From: Cognatazoarcus halotolerans
Lineage (GTDB): Bacteria > Pseudomonadota > Gammaproteobacteria > Burkholderiales > Rhodocyclaceae
NCBI RefSeq assembly: GCF_009800965.1
Contig: NZ_WUAF01000005.1
Coordinates: 186,001-250,000, forward strand
Length of the DNA stretch: 64,000 bases
Direction of reading: 5' to 3'
In this document: positions 54,572 to 62,759 of the stretch, one piece after another
Layout: every line of letters starts with the position of its first letter
Numbering within the stretch: the stretch's first letter is position 1
The notes under the pieces: model-generated
Database searches by the model: none
Seen by the model: the letters and a program-made list of their open reading frames with translations, nothing else
Told to the model about the DNA's origin: nothing
Made by a program: the position numbers and the translations under genes

Positions 54572-55542
54572 TGGAAAACAGGGCGCACGCTCTGGCTGCG
54601 GGGTTGTTCAGCCTGTTTCTAGGGGCCGCAGTCATCGCAGCTATATGGTGGTTTTCGGACGACTCCGCGCCGGTGAAGCGATACCTGCTGGTCAGTCAAG
54701 GCAACATTACGGGGCTCAACATCCAGGCCCAGGTGCGTTTTCGCGGAATCCAGGCCGGCAAGGTGGAAAGCATTCGGATCAACGCCGACAACCCTCGCGA
54801 GATCCTGGTGCAGATCAGTCTGCGTGACGATCTTCCGGTGACACGCGGCACGACGGCGAGTCTCGGTTATCAAGGCGTTACCGGTCTCGCGTTCGTTCAG
54901 CTCGAAGACCGTGGTGCCGACCCGGTGCCGCTTGTCGCGAACGGCCCCGGTTTGCCAAGAATAGAACTTCAACCCGGGCTGATCGACAAGGCCAGCGATA
55001 TCGCCCTCGAGACACTCAACCGGATCGGCTCCGCCTCCGAGAAACTGGTGCTGCTCCTGAGTGGAGAAAACATGAAGCGCGTCGAATCGATTCTTGGCAG
55101 GCTAGAATCGGCGAGCGCGCGGGTTGATGGAAGCTTGGCGGTGTTGCCGGAGATCATGGCCAACGTCAATTCCCTGTTGAGCCAGGAAAATCTCGGGCAA
55201 TTCAAGACCGTCCTGTCCAATCTGGAAAAGACGACGGAAGAGGCCGGTCCCGCCGTCAAGGAGTTCCGCAGCCTGATCGTCCGCATTGACGAGAGCGCCG
55301 CAAGCATCGACCGATTCACCGAGACGGTTGGGGATGGTCTGATGACATCGTCGCTTCCGCGTCTGAATGCTTTGCTGCAGGAGCTGACCGCGACCTCGAG
55401 ACAACTGTCCAGTTTGTTCCAGGAGCTCGAGGCATCTCCACAGATGCTGATTCTCGGCCGTGGTCATCAGGAGCCTGGACCCGGCGAGCCCGGATTCGAA
55501 GCTCCGCGTCTGTTCGGAAGCCGGGAAGGGGGCAACAAATGA
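54571..55542 (+). CDS. mlaD: MlaD-type MCE-domain lipid-binding protein
   Basis: Inner-membrane-anchored MCE protein that forms a ring in the periplasm and shuttles lipids. The 323-residue chain has one N-terminal helix (about 5-30), an MCE domain (about 38-118: LLVSQGNITGLNIQAQVRFRGIQAGKV in pieces), then a long helical C-terminal part (about 150-310) that is much larger than the short tail of E. coli MlaD (183 residues). This suggests a PqiB/LetB-like or actinobacterial MCE-like tunnel extension. It overlaps mlaF by one base and the lipoprotein gene by four. Confidence 0.9.
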   Translation: MENRAHALAAGLFSLFLGAAVIAAIWWFSDDSAPVKRYLLVSQGNITGLNIQAQVRFRGIQAGKVESIRINADNPREILVQISLRDDLPVTRGTTASLGYQGVTGLAFVQLEDRGADPVPLVANGPGLPRIELQPGLIDKASDIALETLNRIGSASEKLVLLLSGENMKRVESILGRLESASARVDGSLAVLPEIMANVNSLLSQENLGQFKTVLSNLEKTTEEAGPAVKEFRSLIVRIDESAASIDRFTETVGDGLMTSSLPRLNALLQELTATSRQLSSLFQELEASPQMLILGRGHQEPGPGEPGFEAPRLFGSREGGNK

Positions 55543-56159
55543 GCATGGGGGCGGGTCGATGGCTGATAGTCGTGAGCTGCGTTTTACTGCTGTCCGCGTG
55601 TGGAAGTCTCGGACGTCTGCCAACGCAGTACTCGGTTCGTGACCTTGGACTTCCCGGCAAGGCCGGCGCGCCGCCGCCGATCCCGATACGTGCGATACAG
55701 GTCAAGGCCCCGAGCTGGCTCGGATCGTCGGCGATGCAGTACCGTGCTTCGGATCCAGTCAATCTCCTGCGACGTGCCTACATCGGCAACCGATGGGCCG
55801 CTGCGCCGGCAGAGCTGGTCGAAGTTGCATTGCAACGGGCGCTGCCGATCAGCAACCCCGAAGGCGGTGGATGCGTTCTGCTCGTTGACCTCGATGAGTT
55901 CTCCCAGGTCTTCTCGAGTGCTCTGGACAGTTACGCACTCGTGGAGGCTCGGTTGAGTTTGAGCTCTCCGCGCGATGATGCCGTGTTCGCCGTGGAGCAA
56001 GCATCGATCAGGGTCCCCGCCGCGACACCGGATGCGCAGGGCGGAGCTTTGGCACTGAGCGTCGCGACAGGCAAACTCGCCGACGATATCGCGGCCTGGT
56101 TGGCGAGTGTCGCCAGCGAAGCACCGAGTGGCACGAAGAGTTCGGCGCGCTGTCGATAG
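55539..56159 (+). CDS. ABC-type transport auxiliary lipoprotein (PqiC-like)
   Basis: A 206-residue lipoprotein. The signal ends in the lipobox LLSAC with Cys21, and the mature part is a PqiC/DUF330-type domain (VRDLGLP start, then VLLVDLDEFSQVF and the ALDSYALVEARLSL strand). In Pqi and similar MCE systems such a lipoprotein sits at the outer membrane end of the transporter. Its place as fourth gene of mlaE-F-D supports this. The ATG overlaps the mlaD stop. There is no mlaC or separate mlaB. Confidence 0.85.
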   Translation: MSMGAGRWLIVVSCVLLLSACGSLGRLPTQYSVRDLGLPGKAGAPPPIPIRAIQVKAPSWLGSSAMQYRASDPVNLLRRAYIGNRWAAAPAELVEVALQRALPISNPEGGGCVLLVDLDEFSQVFSSALDSYALVEARLSLSSPRDDAVFAVEQASIRVPAATPDAQGGALALSVATGKLADDIAAWLASVASEAPSGTKSSARCR

Positions 56160-56183
56160 GTCGACAGCGTCTTTTCAACCTAG

Positions 56184-57848
56184 ATGATGGATTCGGAAAT
56201 GACTGAAACGCCAATCTCGATCTACGACACCGGTCTCGATCGTAATGCTGCGAACTATGTGCCACTTACACCCCTGACCTTCATCGAGCGCGCTGCCTAC
56301 ATCTATCCCGACAGAGTTGCGCTCATTCATGGCGAACGGCGCTACACGTGGGCGCAGACCTACGGCCGCAGCCGTCGACTTGCCTCCGCGCTCAAGGCCC
56401 GCGGTGTCGGCTACGGCGATACCGTTGCGGTGATCCTCAACAACACCCCCGAGATGTACGAGTGCCACTTCGGTGTTCCAGCCATTGGCGCGGTCTTGAA
56501 CACGATCAACACCCGGCTCGACGGTGAGTCGATAGCTTTCATTTTGAATCACGGCGAAGCGAAGGTCCTGATCACCGATCGCGAGTATGCACATGCAGTA
56601 CGGCAGGCGATCGCCCAAGCCGGCCGGGAGATGTTGGTGATCGACGTGGACGACCCGGAGTACCGCGGACCCGGCGACAGACTCGGCAGCATCGACTACG
56701 AATCATTGATCGCGGAGGGCAACCCCGAATTCGAGTTCGAGCAACCGTCGGATGAATGGAATGCAATCTCGCTCAACTACACGTCGGGAACCACCGGAAA
56801 TCCGAAAGGCGTGGTCTACCATCACCGCGGCGCCTATCTCAACGCGATGTCGAACATCGTGAGCTGGGGCATGCCACCGCATTCCACCTATCTGTGGACC
56901 CTGCCGATGTTCCATTGCAACGGTTGGTGCTTTGCGTGGACGATGGCTGCCAATGCAGGCACCAACGTATGCCTGCGCCGGGTGGATCCGCGGCTCATCT
57001 TCGATGCGATCCGTACTCACACGGTCACCCACTACTGCGGAGCACCGATCGTGCATTCCATGCTCGCCAATGCCCCCGCCGAGTGGCGAAAGGGCATCAC
57101 CCACAAGGTATACGGCCTGATTGCCGCTGCGCCGCCCCCGGCTGCGGTGATCGAAGGTATGGCGAAGATCGGATTCGATATCACCCATGTTTACGGACTG
57201 ACCGAAACCTACGGTCCTGCATCGGTATGCGCAAAACACGAGGAATGGCAACGGCTGCCGCTCGCGGAACAGGTTGTCAAGAATGGCCGGCAGGGTGTTC
57301 GCTACCACGCCCAGGAGGCAATTACGGTGCTTGACTCCGAGAGCATGGAGCCGGTCCCGTGGGACAACGAAACCATGGGCGAAATCATGTTCCGGGGAAA
57401 TTTGGTCATGAAGGGTTACCTGAAGAATCCCAAGGCGACCGAGGAGTCCTTCCGGGGTGGCTATTATCACACCGGCGATCTGGCTGTCATGCAACCGGAC
57501 GGATACGTGAAGATCAAGGATCGTTCGAAAGATGTCATCATCTCGGGCGGCGAAAACATTTCATCGATCGAAGTCGAAGACGTTCTCTATCGACATCCTG
57601 CAATCATGGCTGCGGCCGTCGTCGCCGCGCCCGACGAAAAGTGGGGCGAGGTTCCATGTGCTTTTCTGGAGCTGCGCGACGGCGCGAGTGTGACCGAAGA
57701 TGAGATGAAACAATTCTGTCGCGAGCATCTTGCGGGATTCAAGGTGCCCAAGAAATTTGTATTCACGGAGCTGCCAAAGACGTCGACCGGCAAGATCCAG
57801 AAATTCGTGTTGCGGGAGCAAGCGCGTTCCAGTGACTCTTTCGAATAG
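56184..57848 (+). CDS. Medium/long-chain acyl-CoA ligase (AMP-binding)
   Basis: Activates a carboxylic acid to its CoA ester via an acyl-adenylate. The 554-residue ANL-family enzyme has the P-loop YTSGTTGNPKG (about 196-206) and a VYHHRGAYLNA continuation typical of AlkK-like and DmdB-like ligases. GLTETYG (about 338-344) and YYHTGDLAV follow, then the hinge KIKDRSKDVIISGGENIS, and the C-terminal lysine in PKTSTGKIQKFVLR. ATGs at 56184 and 56199 are both possible; the later gives the usual MTE start. It is probably the first gene of the fatty-acid cluster; substrate chain length is not certain. Confidence 0.87.
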   Translation: MMDSEMTETPISIYDTGLDRNAANYVPLTPLTFIERAAYIYPDRVALIHGERRYTWAQTYGRSRRLASALKARGVGYGDTVAVILNNTPEMYECHFGVPAIGAVLNTINTRLDGESIAFILNHGEAKVLITDREYAHAVRQAIAQAGREMLVIDVDDPEYRGPGDRLGSIDYESLIAEGNPEFEFEQPSDEWNAISLNYTSGTTGNPKGVVYHHRGAYLNAMSNIVSWGMPPHSTYLWTLPMFHCNGWCFAWTMAANAGTNVCLRRVDPRLIFDAIRTHTVTHYCGAPIVHSMLANAPAEWRKGITHKVYGLIAAAPPPAAVIEGMAKIGFDITHVYGLTETYGPASVCAKHEEWQRLPLAEQVVKNGRQGVRYHAQEAITVLDSESMEPVPWDNETMGEIMFRGNLVMKGYLKNPKATEESFRGGYYHTGDLAVMQPDGYVKIKDRSKDVIISGGENISSIEVEDVLYRHPAIMAAAVVAAPDEKWGEVPCAFLELRDGASVTEDEMKQFCREHLAGFKVPKKFVFTELPKTSTGKIQKFVLREQARSSDSFE

Positions 57849-57858
57849 GCACCAGCCA

Positions 57859-57870
57859 TACGCTAACGTC
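57859..57870. promoter_or_regulatory. TACG-N4-CGTC site, candidate TetR operator
   Basis: TACG-CTAA-CGTC, seven of eight half-site bases matching the TACG-N4-CGTA palindromes in front of tetR/etfB; the wider CCATACGCTA at 57856-57865 is identical to 60179-60188. It lies 66-77 bases before the enoyl-CoA hydratase ATG. Confidence 0.5.
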
Positions 57871-57872
57871 TG

Positions 57873-57906
57873 GTCAGGCATCGGATTCGCCACTACCATG
57901 CCTGAC
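57873..57906. repeat. 9-bp inverted repeat before the enoyl-CoA hydratase gene
   Basis: GTCAGGCAT (57873-57881) and ATGCCTGAC (57898-57906), exact reverse complements with a 16-base spacer. It may be a terminator of the ligase transcript or a second operator next to the TACG-N4-CGTC site. Confidence 0.5.
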
Positions 57907-57935
57907 AGGCCCGCCATTACAAAAGGAGACGCAAA

Positions 57936-58736
57936 ATGAGTGCCGTCATGCAAGCCGCCGCCGAATCGATATTGTTGCGACGCGATATCGATCAAGTGGC
58001 CCACCTCACCCTGAATCGGCCGAATCAGTTCAACTCCCTTTCCTTGAGCATGCTCGATGCGTTACTCGAGGAGCTCGACCGGATTGCGACGCAACAGAAC
58101 ATTCGCGCCGTCGTTCTCGGCGGGGCGGGCAAAGCCTTCTGCGCAGGTCACGATCTCAAGGAAATGCGGGCTAATCACGTGAAGGCATTTCAGCAGGAAC
58201 TGTTTCGCCGCTGTACCAAGGTGATGATGCGCATTGTCACCATGCCTCAACCGGTAATTGCACGCATCCACGGCATAGCCACGGCTGCGGGGTGCCAGCT
58301 TGTCTCCATGTGCGATCTTGCAGTGGCAGTCGATACGGCGCGCTTCGCGGTTTCAGGCATCAATGTCGGTTTGTTCTGTTCCACTCCCAGCGTCGGACTC
58401 TCGCGCAACATGGGGCGCAAACAGGCTTTCGAGATGCTGGTAACGGGTGATTTCATTGATGCGCAGGAAGCGCGGGCGCGTGGCCTGATCAACCGCGTGG
58501 TTCCGGTTGAGCAACTGGATGAAGCAGTTGATGCGCTGGTTTCGAGTATCTGTTCAAAATCGCCGGTTGCGGTGGCGATGGGCAAACAGCTGTTCTACAA
58601 ACAGCTCGAAATGGGCCTGGAAGGGGCCTATCAGGTTGCGGGTGAAGTCATGGCCTGCAACATGATGACCGAAGACGCAGCGGAAGGGATCGACTCGTTC
58701 ATCGCCAAACGCAAACCGGAATGGAAGGGACGCTGA
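57936..58736 (+). CDS. Enoyl-CoA hydratase/isomerase family protein
   Basis: A 266-residue crotonase. It has the oxyanion segments GAGKAFCAGHDLKEM (about 66-80) and HGIATAAGCQLVSMCDLAVA (about 108-127), a C-terminal trimerisation helix and the KQLFYKQLEMGLEGAYQ region. At the second catalytic position, hydratases have E-x-x-x-P; this protein reads NVGLFCSTPSVGLSRNMGR, without a clear glutamate. It could therefore be an isomerase-like or weakly hydrating crotonase. It has a strong ribosome site (AAGGAG). A candidate TetR site and an inverted repeat lie upstream. Confidence 0.85.
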   Translation: MSAVMQAAAESILLRRDIDQVAHLTLNRPNQFNSLSLSMLDALLEELDRIATQQNIRAVVLGGAGKAFCAGHDLKEMRANHVKAFQQELFRRCTKVMMRIVTMPQPVIARIHGIATAAGCQLVSMCDLAVAVDTARFAVSGINVGLFCSTPSVGLSRNMGRKQAFEMLVTGDFIDAQEARARGLINRVVPVEQLDEAVDALVSSICSKSPVAVAMGKQLFYKQLEMGLEGAYQVAGEVMACNMMTEDAAEGIDSFIAKRKPEWKGR

Positions 58737-58782
58737 TTCAAAGCTCGATGAGCTTGCTTCTGCGCGAAAGGTGTCGCGGATC

Positions 58783-59547
58783 ATGCTGATAGATACTCAC
58801 TGTCACCTCGATGCTGTTGAATTCGATGAGGATCGGGATCGGGTTGTCGAGGCAGCCCTCCATGCAGGAATCGAACGGATTCTGATACCTGCCGTTGAGG
58901 CAGATCAGTTCAAGCGAACGGTAGCCGTCGCTGCGCGCTACCGGTGCTGTAGAGTGGCCTTGGGTATTCACCCGCTTTATGTCGGGCGGGCCGAGCCCCG
59001 GGATCTGGATTCCCTACGGGCGTCTCTTCAGGCCGGTGATGCCATTGCAGTCGGTGAAATAGGTCTTGACTACTACGTGGACGATGCAGATCGGGAGCGG
59101 CAGGCGTTCTTCTTTTCCGAACAGCTCAAAATTGCCCGGGAATTCAATCTTCCCGTAATCCTGCATATTCGGCGTGCTCAGGATGACGTCCTGAAACATC
59201 TTCGTCGTGCCCGTTGTACGGGCGGAATTGCGCACGCATTCAATGGCAGCATCCAGCAGGCAAGTCAATTCATCGACCTAGGTTTCTGTCTTGGTTTTGG
59301 GGGGGCAATGACCTTTGAGGGCTCGCGAAGGATCAGGCGACTGGCGGCAGATCTGCCCGAGACCGCCATCGTGCTTGAATCCGATGCGCCTGACATGTCT
59401 CCGGCATGGGCTCGTGGCGAACGGAACGAGCCGGCTTACGTGCAGCGATTCGCCTGTGAACTTGCCCGGCTGCGCGATCGCGATCCGGCAGACATCGTCG
59501 AACGGTGCTGCGTCAATGCGCTGCGCGTCGTCGCCGGCTTGGCTTGA
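58783..59547 (+). CDS. TatD family metal-dependent hydrolase
   Basis: A 254-residue TIM-barrel nuclease/hydrolase. The N-terminal DTHCHLD (4-10) gives the first two metal histidines. Then come AVGEIGLDYYVD with the metal glutamate, PVILHIRRAQDD with a histidine, GGIAHAFNGSIQQAS, and LESDAPDMSPA with the final aspartate. TatD proteins act as 3'-5' exonucleases in DNA repair. It is probably one of several paralogues (YcfH/YjjV-like). The ATG at 58783 is preferred; a GTG at 58771 is in frame. Convergent with tetR, eight bases apart. Confidence 0.9.
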   Translation: MLIDTHCHLDAVEFDEDRDRVVEAALHAGIERILIPAVEADQFKRTVAVAARYRCCRVALGIHPLYVGRAEPRDLDSLRASLQAGDAIAVGEIGLDYYVDDADRERQAFFFSEQLKIAREFNLPVILHIRRAQDDVLKHLRRARCTGGIAHAFNGSIQQASQFIDLGFCLGFGGAMTFEGSRRIRRLAADLPETAIVLESDAPDMSPAWARGERNEPAYVQRFACELARLRDRDPADIVERCCVNALRVVAGLA

Positions 59548-59554
59548 TCGGGTA

Positions 59555-60151
59555 TTACGGAACTGTGGTGTGGGCAATATCGCCAGCGATCATCGCCATG
59601 ATGTCGGCTTTGAGTGCTTCGATGCTCTGGTCGAACTGATCGACCACCATAAGGGATTGTCCGAAGACATACGCATAAAGGAGCAGGCTGCGGCTTGATG
59701 CCTCCCGGACACCCAGGCCGCACTGCAGGAACAGTTCGCGTGCACACTTGAAACGAAAGGCATCGACCTCGGAGACGACCGCAGCCACGGCTGCGTCGCG
59801 TTTGGCCCAGTCCCGTACGGCAAGCTCGATGAGCATGCCTTTTCGGGATCGGCTCGCGCTGTAGACCTCTATCAAGTGAAGGATTCGCTGTGCAGCCTCT
59901 CCGGGCGCCGCACGTGTCTGCTTGGCGATATCCCGAATTCGCCCGTCTCTCCAGACGATGAGCGCTCCCGTGAGGAGATCCTGTCGATCTTTGAAGTGCC
60001 AGTAAAAGCTTCCCTTCGTTACCCCAAGCCGCTTGGCAAGGACCTCTACGCGGAGCCCCGCCACGCCCTCGGCAGCAAGAACTTCGATAGCCTCCGCTAT
60101 CCACGTATCTCGATCGAGTTGGGGGCGTGCCCTTGAAGACATGTTTTCCAT
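59555..60151 (-). CDS. TetR/AcrR family transcriptional regulator
   Basis: A 198-residue repressor. The N-terminal helix-turn-helix (about 14-60) reads AIEVLAAEGVAGLRVEVLAKRLGVTKGSFYWHFKDR in pieces, a typical TetR head; the C-terminal ligand domain is helical. The ligand is probably an acyl-CoA, as the gene is divergent from etfB and lies within acyl-CoA oxidation genes. Its own promoter falls inside the palindrome array at 60179-60216, so it is likely self-repressing. ATGs at 60151 and 60142 are both possible. Confidence 0.88.
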   Translation of the reverse strand: MENMSSRARPQLDRDTWIAEAIEVLAAEGVAGLRVEVLAKRLGVTKGSFYWHFKDRQDLLTGALIVWRDGRIRDIAKQTRAAPGEAAQRILHLIEVYSASRSRKGMLIELAVRDWAKRDAAVAAVVSEVDAFRFKCARELFLQCGLGVREASSRSLLLYAYVFGQSLMVVDQFDQSIEALKADIMAMIAGDIAHTTVP

Positions 60152-60178
60152 GGCGCGAAGTATTGACAGGAAACTCTA

Positions 60179-60216
60179 CCATACGCTACCGTACGTTACC
60201 ATACGCAATCGTATGG
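60179..60216. promoter_or_regulatory. Operator array between tetR and etfB
   Basis: Two TACG-N4-CGTA palindromes centred at 60187.5 and 60207.5, exactly 20 bases apart; the second extends to CCATACG-CAAT-CGTATGG (60199-60216). Between them is a weaker copy (TACG-TTAC-CATA), giving units every ten bases. It is the likely binding site of the adjacent TetR protein. Confidence 0.7.
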
Positions 60217-60239
60217 AGTGTCTGGCTTTGGGCGCCTTC

Positions 60240-60268
60240 CTGTCAAATCCGGCGCCGAGTGCCATAAT
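60240..60268 (+). promoter_or_regulatory. Candidate etfB promoter
   Basis: CTGTCA (60240-60245), 17 bases, CATAAT (60263-60268). It lies downstream of the operator array and 69 bases before the etfB start. Confidence 0.45.
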
Positions 60269-60336
60269 GCTCAATGGGATCCCAAGCCCGCCTCGAGAAG
60301 CATAAAGAATCCAAGAACAGTCATAGGAGCATCGCT

Positions 60337-61086
60337 TTGAAAATCCTGGTTCCGGTAAAACGCGTTGTGGATTACAACGTGAAGGTTCGCGTAAAGGCAG
60401 ACGGCAGCGGCGTTGATCTTGCAAACGTCAAAATGAGCATGAACCCGTTCGACGAAATCGCTGTCGAAGAAGCGGTTCGCCTCAAGGAGGCCGGTGTCGC
60501 TACCGAGGTCGTAGCGGTAAGCTGCGGCGTCGCGCAGTGCCAGGAAACACTGCGTACAGCGATGGCCATTGGTGCGGATCGTGGCATCCTGGTCGAAACG
60601 GACGCGGAACTGCAGCCACTGGCGGTGGCCAAACTGCTCAAGGCACTGTGCGACAAGGAACAACCGACGGTAGTAATCTGCGGTAAGCAGGCGATCGACG
60701 ATGATGCCAACCAGACTGGCCAGATGCTGGCGGCGTTGATGGGATGGCCGCAGGCGACTTTTGCGTCCAAGGTTGCCCTGGCTGACGGCAAGGCCACGGT
60801 GACGCGCGAGATCGATGGCGGCCTCGAAACCCTCGAAATGAACCTGCCGGCTGTCGTGACGACCGACCTGCGCCTCAATGAACCGCGTTATGCAACGCTA
60901 CCCAACATCATGAAGGCGAAGAAGAAGCCGCTCGAAACAGTCAAACCTGCTGACCTCAGCATCGATGTGGCGCCACGCTTGGCGACCATCAAGGTCTCGG
61001 AGCCAGCAAAACGCAGCGCTGGCGTGATCGTTGCTGATGTGGCCCAGTTGGTAGAGAAACTCAAGAACGAAGCGAAGGTGATCTGA
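60337..61086 (+). CDS. etfB: Electron transfer flavoprotein beta subunit
   Basis: With EtfA it carries electrons from acyl-CoA dehydrogenases to ETF-ubiquinone oxidoreductase. From the TTG at 60337 the product is 249 residues, the usual EtfB length, starting with the family [13 protein letters not shown]. It has the signature [27 protein letters not shown] (in pieces, about 115-141), [25 protein letters not shown] (in pieces) and an AMP site. The AGGAG at 60325-60329 fits the TTG start. No in-frame ATG sits near it except one 21 codons upstream (60274). Confidence 0.95.
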   Translation: MKILVPVKRVVDYNVKVRVKADGSGVDLANVKMSMNPFDEIAVEEAVRLKEAGVATEVVAVSCGVAQCQETLRTAMAIGADRGILVETDAELQPLAVAKLLKALCDKEQPTVVICGKQAIDDDANQTGQMLAALMGWPQATFASKVALADGKATVTREIDGGLETLEMNLPAVVTTDLRLNEPRYATLPNIMKAKKKPLETVKPADLSIDVAPRLATIKVSEPAKRSAGVIVADVAQLVEKLKNEAKVI

Positions 61087-62019
61087 ATGAGCATTCTTGT
61101 CATTGCCGAACACGACAATAAGTCGCTCAAGGGCGCAACTCTCAATACCGTGGCCGCGGCCGCAAAAATCGGAGGCGAGGTCCACCTGCTGGTGGCGGGT
61201 AGCGGTTGCGGGGATGCTGCCGCCCAAGCTGCAAAGGTAGCCGGCGTGGGTAAGGTATTGCAGGCGGACGCTCCGCACTACGACGCACAGCTTGCCGAAA
61301 ACATTGCCGCACTGATCGTTGCAAACGCAGGTGGCTACTCGCATATCCTCGCTCCCGCGAGCACAGGCGGCAAGAACGTAATGCCTCGTGTTGCGGCGTT
61401 GCTCGATGTCGCGCAGATTTCGGACATCATTTCCGTCGAATCAGCCGACACATTTGTCCGCCCGATTTACGCCGGTAATGCGCTTGCGACGGTAAAGAGC
61501 GCCGACGCGGTCAAGGTCATAACGGTACGCACCACGGGTTTTGACCCGGTCGCTGCCGAGGGCGGCAATGCTGCAATCGAATCGTTGGCCGCCGGGCCGG
61601 ACCTGGCACTCTCCAAACTGCTGGGACGGGAACTTACAAAGAGTGAGCGCCCGGAACTCGGAGCTGCGGGCATTATCGTCTCGGGCGGAAGGGGGCTGGG
61701 CAGCAGCGAGAACTATCACAAGTTGCTCGAACCGCTCGCCGACAAGCTTGGCGCCGCGTTGGGCGCAAGTCGCGCTGCGGTCGATGCGGGCTATGTTCCC
61801 AACGATTATCAGGTTGGTCAGACGGGCAAGATCGTCGCGCCGCAGGTGTATTTCGCGATTGGCATCTCTGGCGCGATTCAACACCTCGCCGGCATGAAGG
61901 ATTCGAAGATCATCGTCGCCATAAACAAGGATCCGGAGGCCCCGATCTTTCAGGTCGCCGACTATGGCCTGGTGGGCGATCTGTTCCAACTTGTACCGGA
62001 GCTGACGAGCGCCATGTAA
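61087..62019 (+). CDS. etfA: Electron transfer flavoprotein alpha subunit
   Basis: FAD-binding subunit of ETF. The 310-residue protein has an N-terminal domain ([25 protein letters not shown]) that packs on EtfB and a C-terminal FAD domain. The FAD segments are [19 protein letters not shown] (about 194-212), [29 protein letters not shown] (in pieces) and [23 protein letters not shown]. It follows etfB directly: the ATG is next to the TGA. Confidence 0.96.
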   Translation: MSILVIAEHDNKSLKGATLNTVAAAAKIGGEVHLLVAGSGCGDAAAQAAKVAGVGKVLQADAPHYDAQLAENIAALIVANAGGYSHILAPASTGGKNVMPRVAALLDVAQISDIISVESADTFVRPIYAGNALATVKSADAVKVITVRTTGFDPVAAEGGNAAIESLAAGPDLALSKLLGRELTKSERPELGAAGIIVSGGRGLGSSENYHKLLEPLADKLGAALGASRAAVDAGYVPNDYQVGQTGKIVAPQVYFAIGISGAIQHLAGMKDSKIIVAINKDPEAPIFQVADYGLVGDLFQLVPELTSAM

Positions 62020-62038
62020 GGATCCTCAGGGGCCTTTC

Positions 62039-62704
62039 ATGAACCTCCTGTCGGACTTTTTTCCGACCGCGTGGCTGGTGATCGCCGGCGCAGGGCAGTT
62101 CATCGTCTGGGGGTGGTGTATTCGCACCGCCCCTTGGGCGAGGCTCAACCGCCCGGCAATTCTCAACCTCTGGCTGGGTTCAGCGGTGCTGCTGATGCTC
62201 ACCTGGACCATGAAGGCAGCCGTGCAGCCCGGTCTGAGCCTTCATCTGGTCGGGGCCACGGCCGCTACCCTGATGTTCGGACCGCAGCTTGCGATCATCT
62301 GCCTTTCGCTTGCCTTGCTCGGTATTGCCTTCGATGGCGCAATTGCGTGGGCGTCGTACCCGCTCAATCTGCTTACGATGGTGGTCCTTCCGGTATTCGT
62401 TGCCGACCGCCTTTTCCGATTGGTGGACCGTCGCCTCCCTAACAACTATTTCATCTACATTTTCATTGATGCCTTTCTCGGGGCCGGGCTTTCGATCATA
62501 ACCCTGGGCGGGGCATCGACGGTCCTGCTCGCGCTGGCCGGGGCCTATCCGGTCTCGCAACTGACTTCGGAATATCTGCCGTTCTTCCTCCTTCTCGGAT
62601 TTTCGGAGGCATGGCTTACAGGGATGGCTCTCACATTGATGGTGGTGTTCAAACCCGAATGGGTCGCTACTTTCGACGATCAGCGTTATCTGGCACGAAA
62701 ATGA
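62039..62704 (+). CDS. CbiM-like (energy-coupling-factor permease-like) membrane protein
   Basis: A 221-residue membrane protein with six or seven hydrophobic helices. The fold resembles CbiM/NikM-type substrate components: LHLVGATAATLMFGPQLAIICLSLALLG (in pieces, about 68-95), helices with a short charged loop, and EAWLTGMALTLMVVFKPEWV near the end. The first His of CbiM, needed for cobalt or nickel, is not seen at the very N-terminus, so metal transport is doubtful. No ECF A or T genes are nearby. It lies between etfA and an acyl-CoA dehydrogenase; its role there is unknown. Confidence 0.7.
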   Translation: MNLLSDFFPTAWLVIAGAGQFIVWGWCIRTAPWARLNRPAILNLWLGSAVLLMLTWTMKAAVQPGLSLHLVGATAATLMFGPQLAIICLSLALLGIAFDGAIAWASYPLNLLTMVVLPVFVADRLFRLVDRRLPNNYFIYIFIDAFLGAGLSIITLGGASTVLLALAGAYPVSQLTSEYLPFFLLLGFSEAWLTGMALTLMVVFKPEWVATFDDQRYLARK

Positions 62705-62759
62705 AAAACTGCGGCCTGCACGGCTGCATCGATCCAACACCAAGACTGGAGCTACAAGA

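Noticed and set aside
60163-60168. TTGACA as a -35 box for etfB
   Set aside because: No -10-like hexamer lies 16-18 bases downstream on the plus strand; the CTGTCA/CATAAT pair at 60240-60268 fits better.
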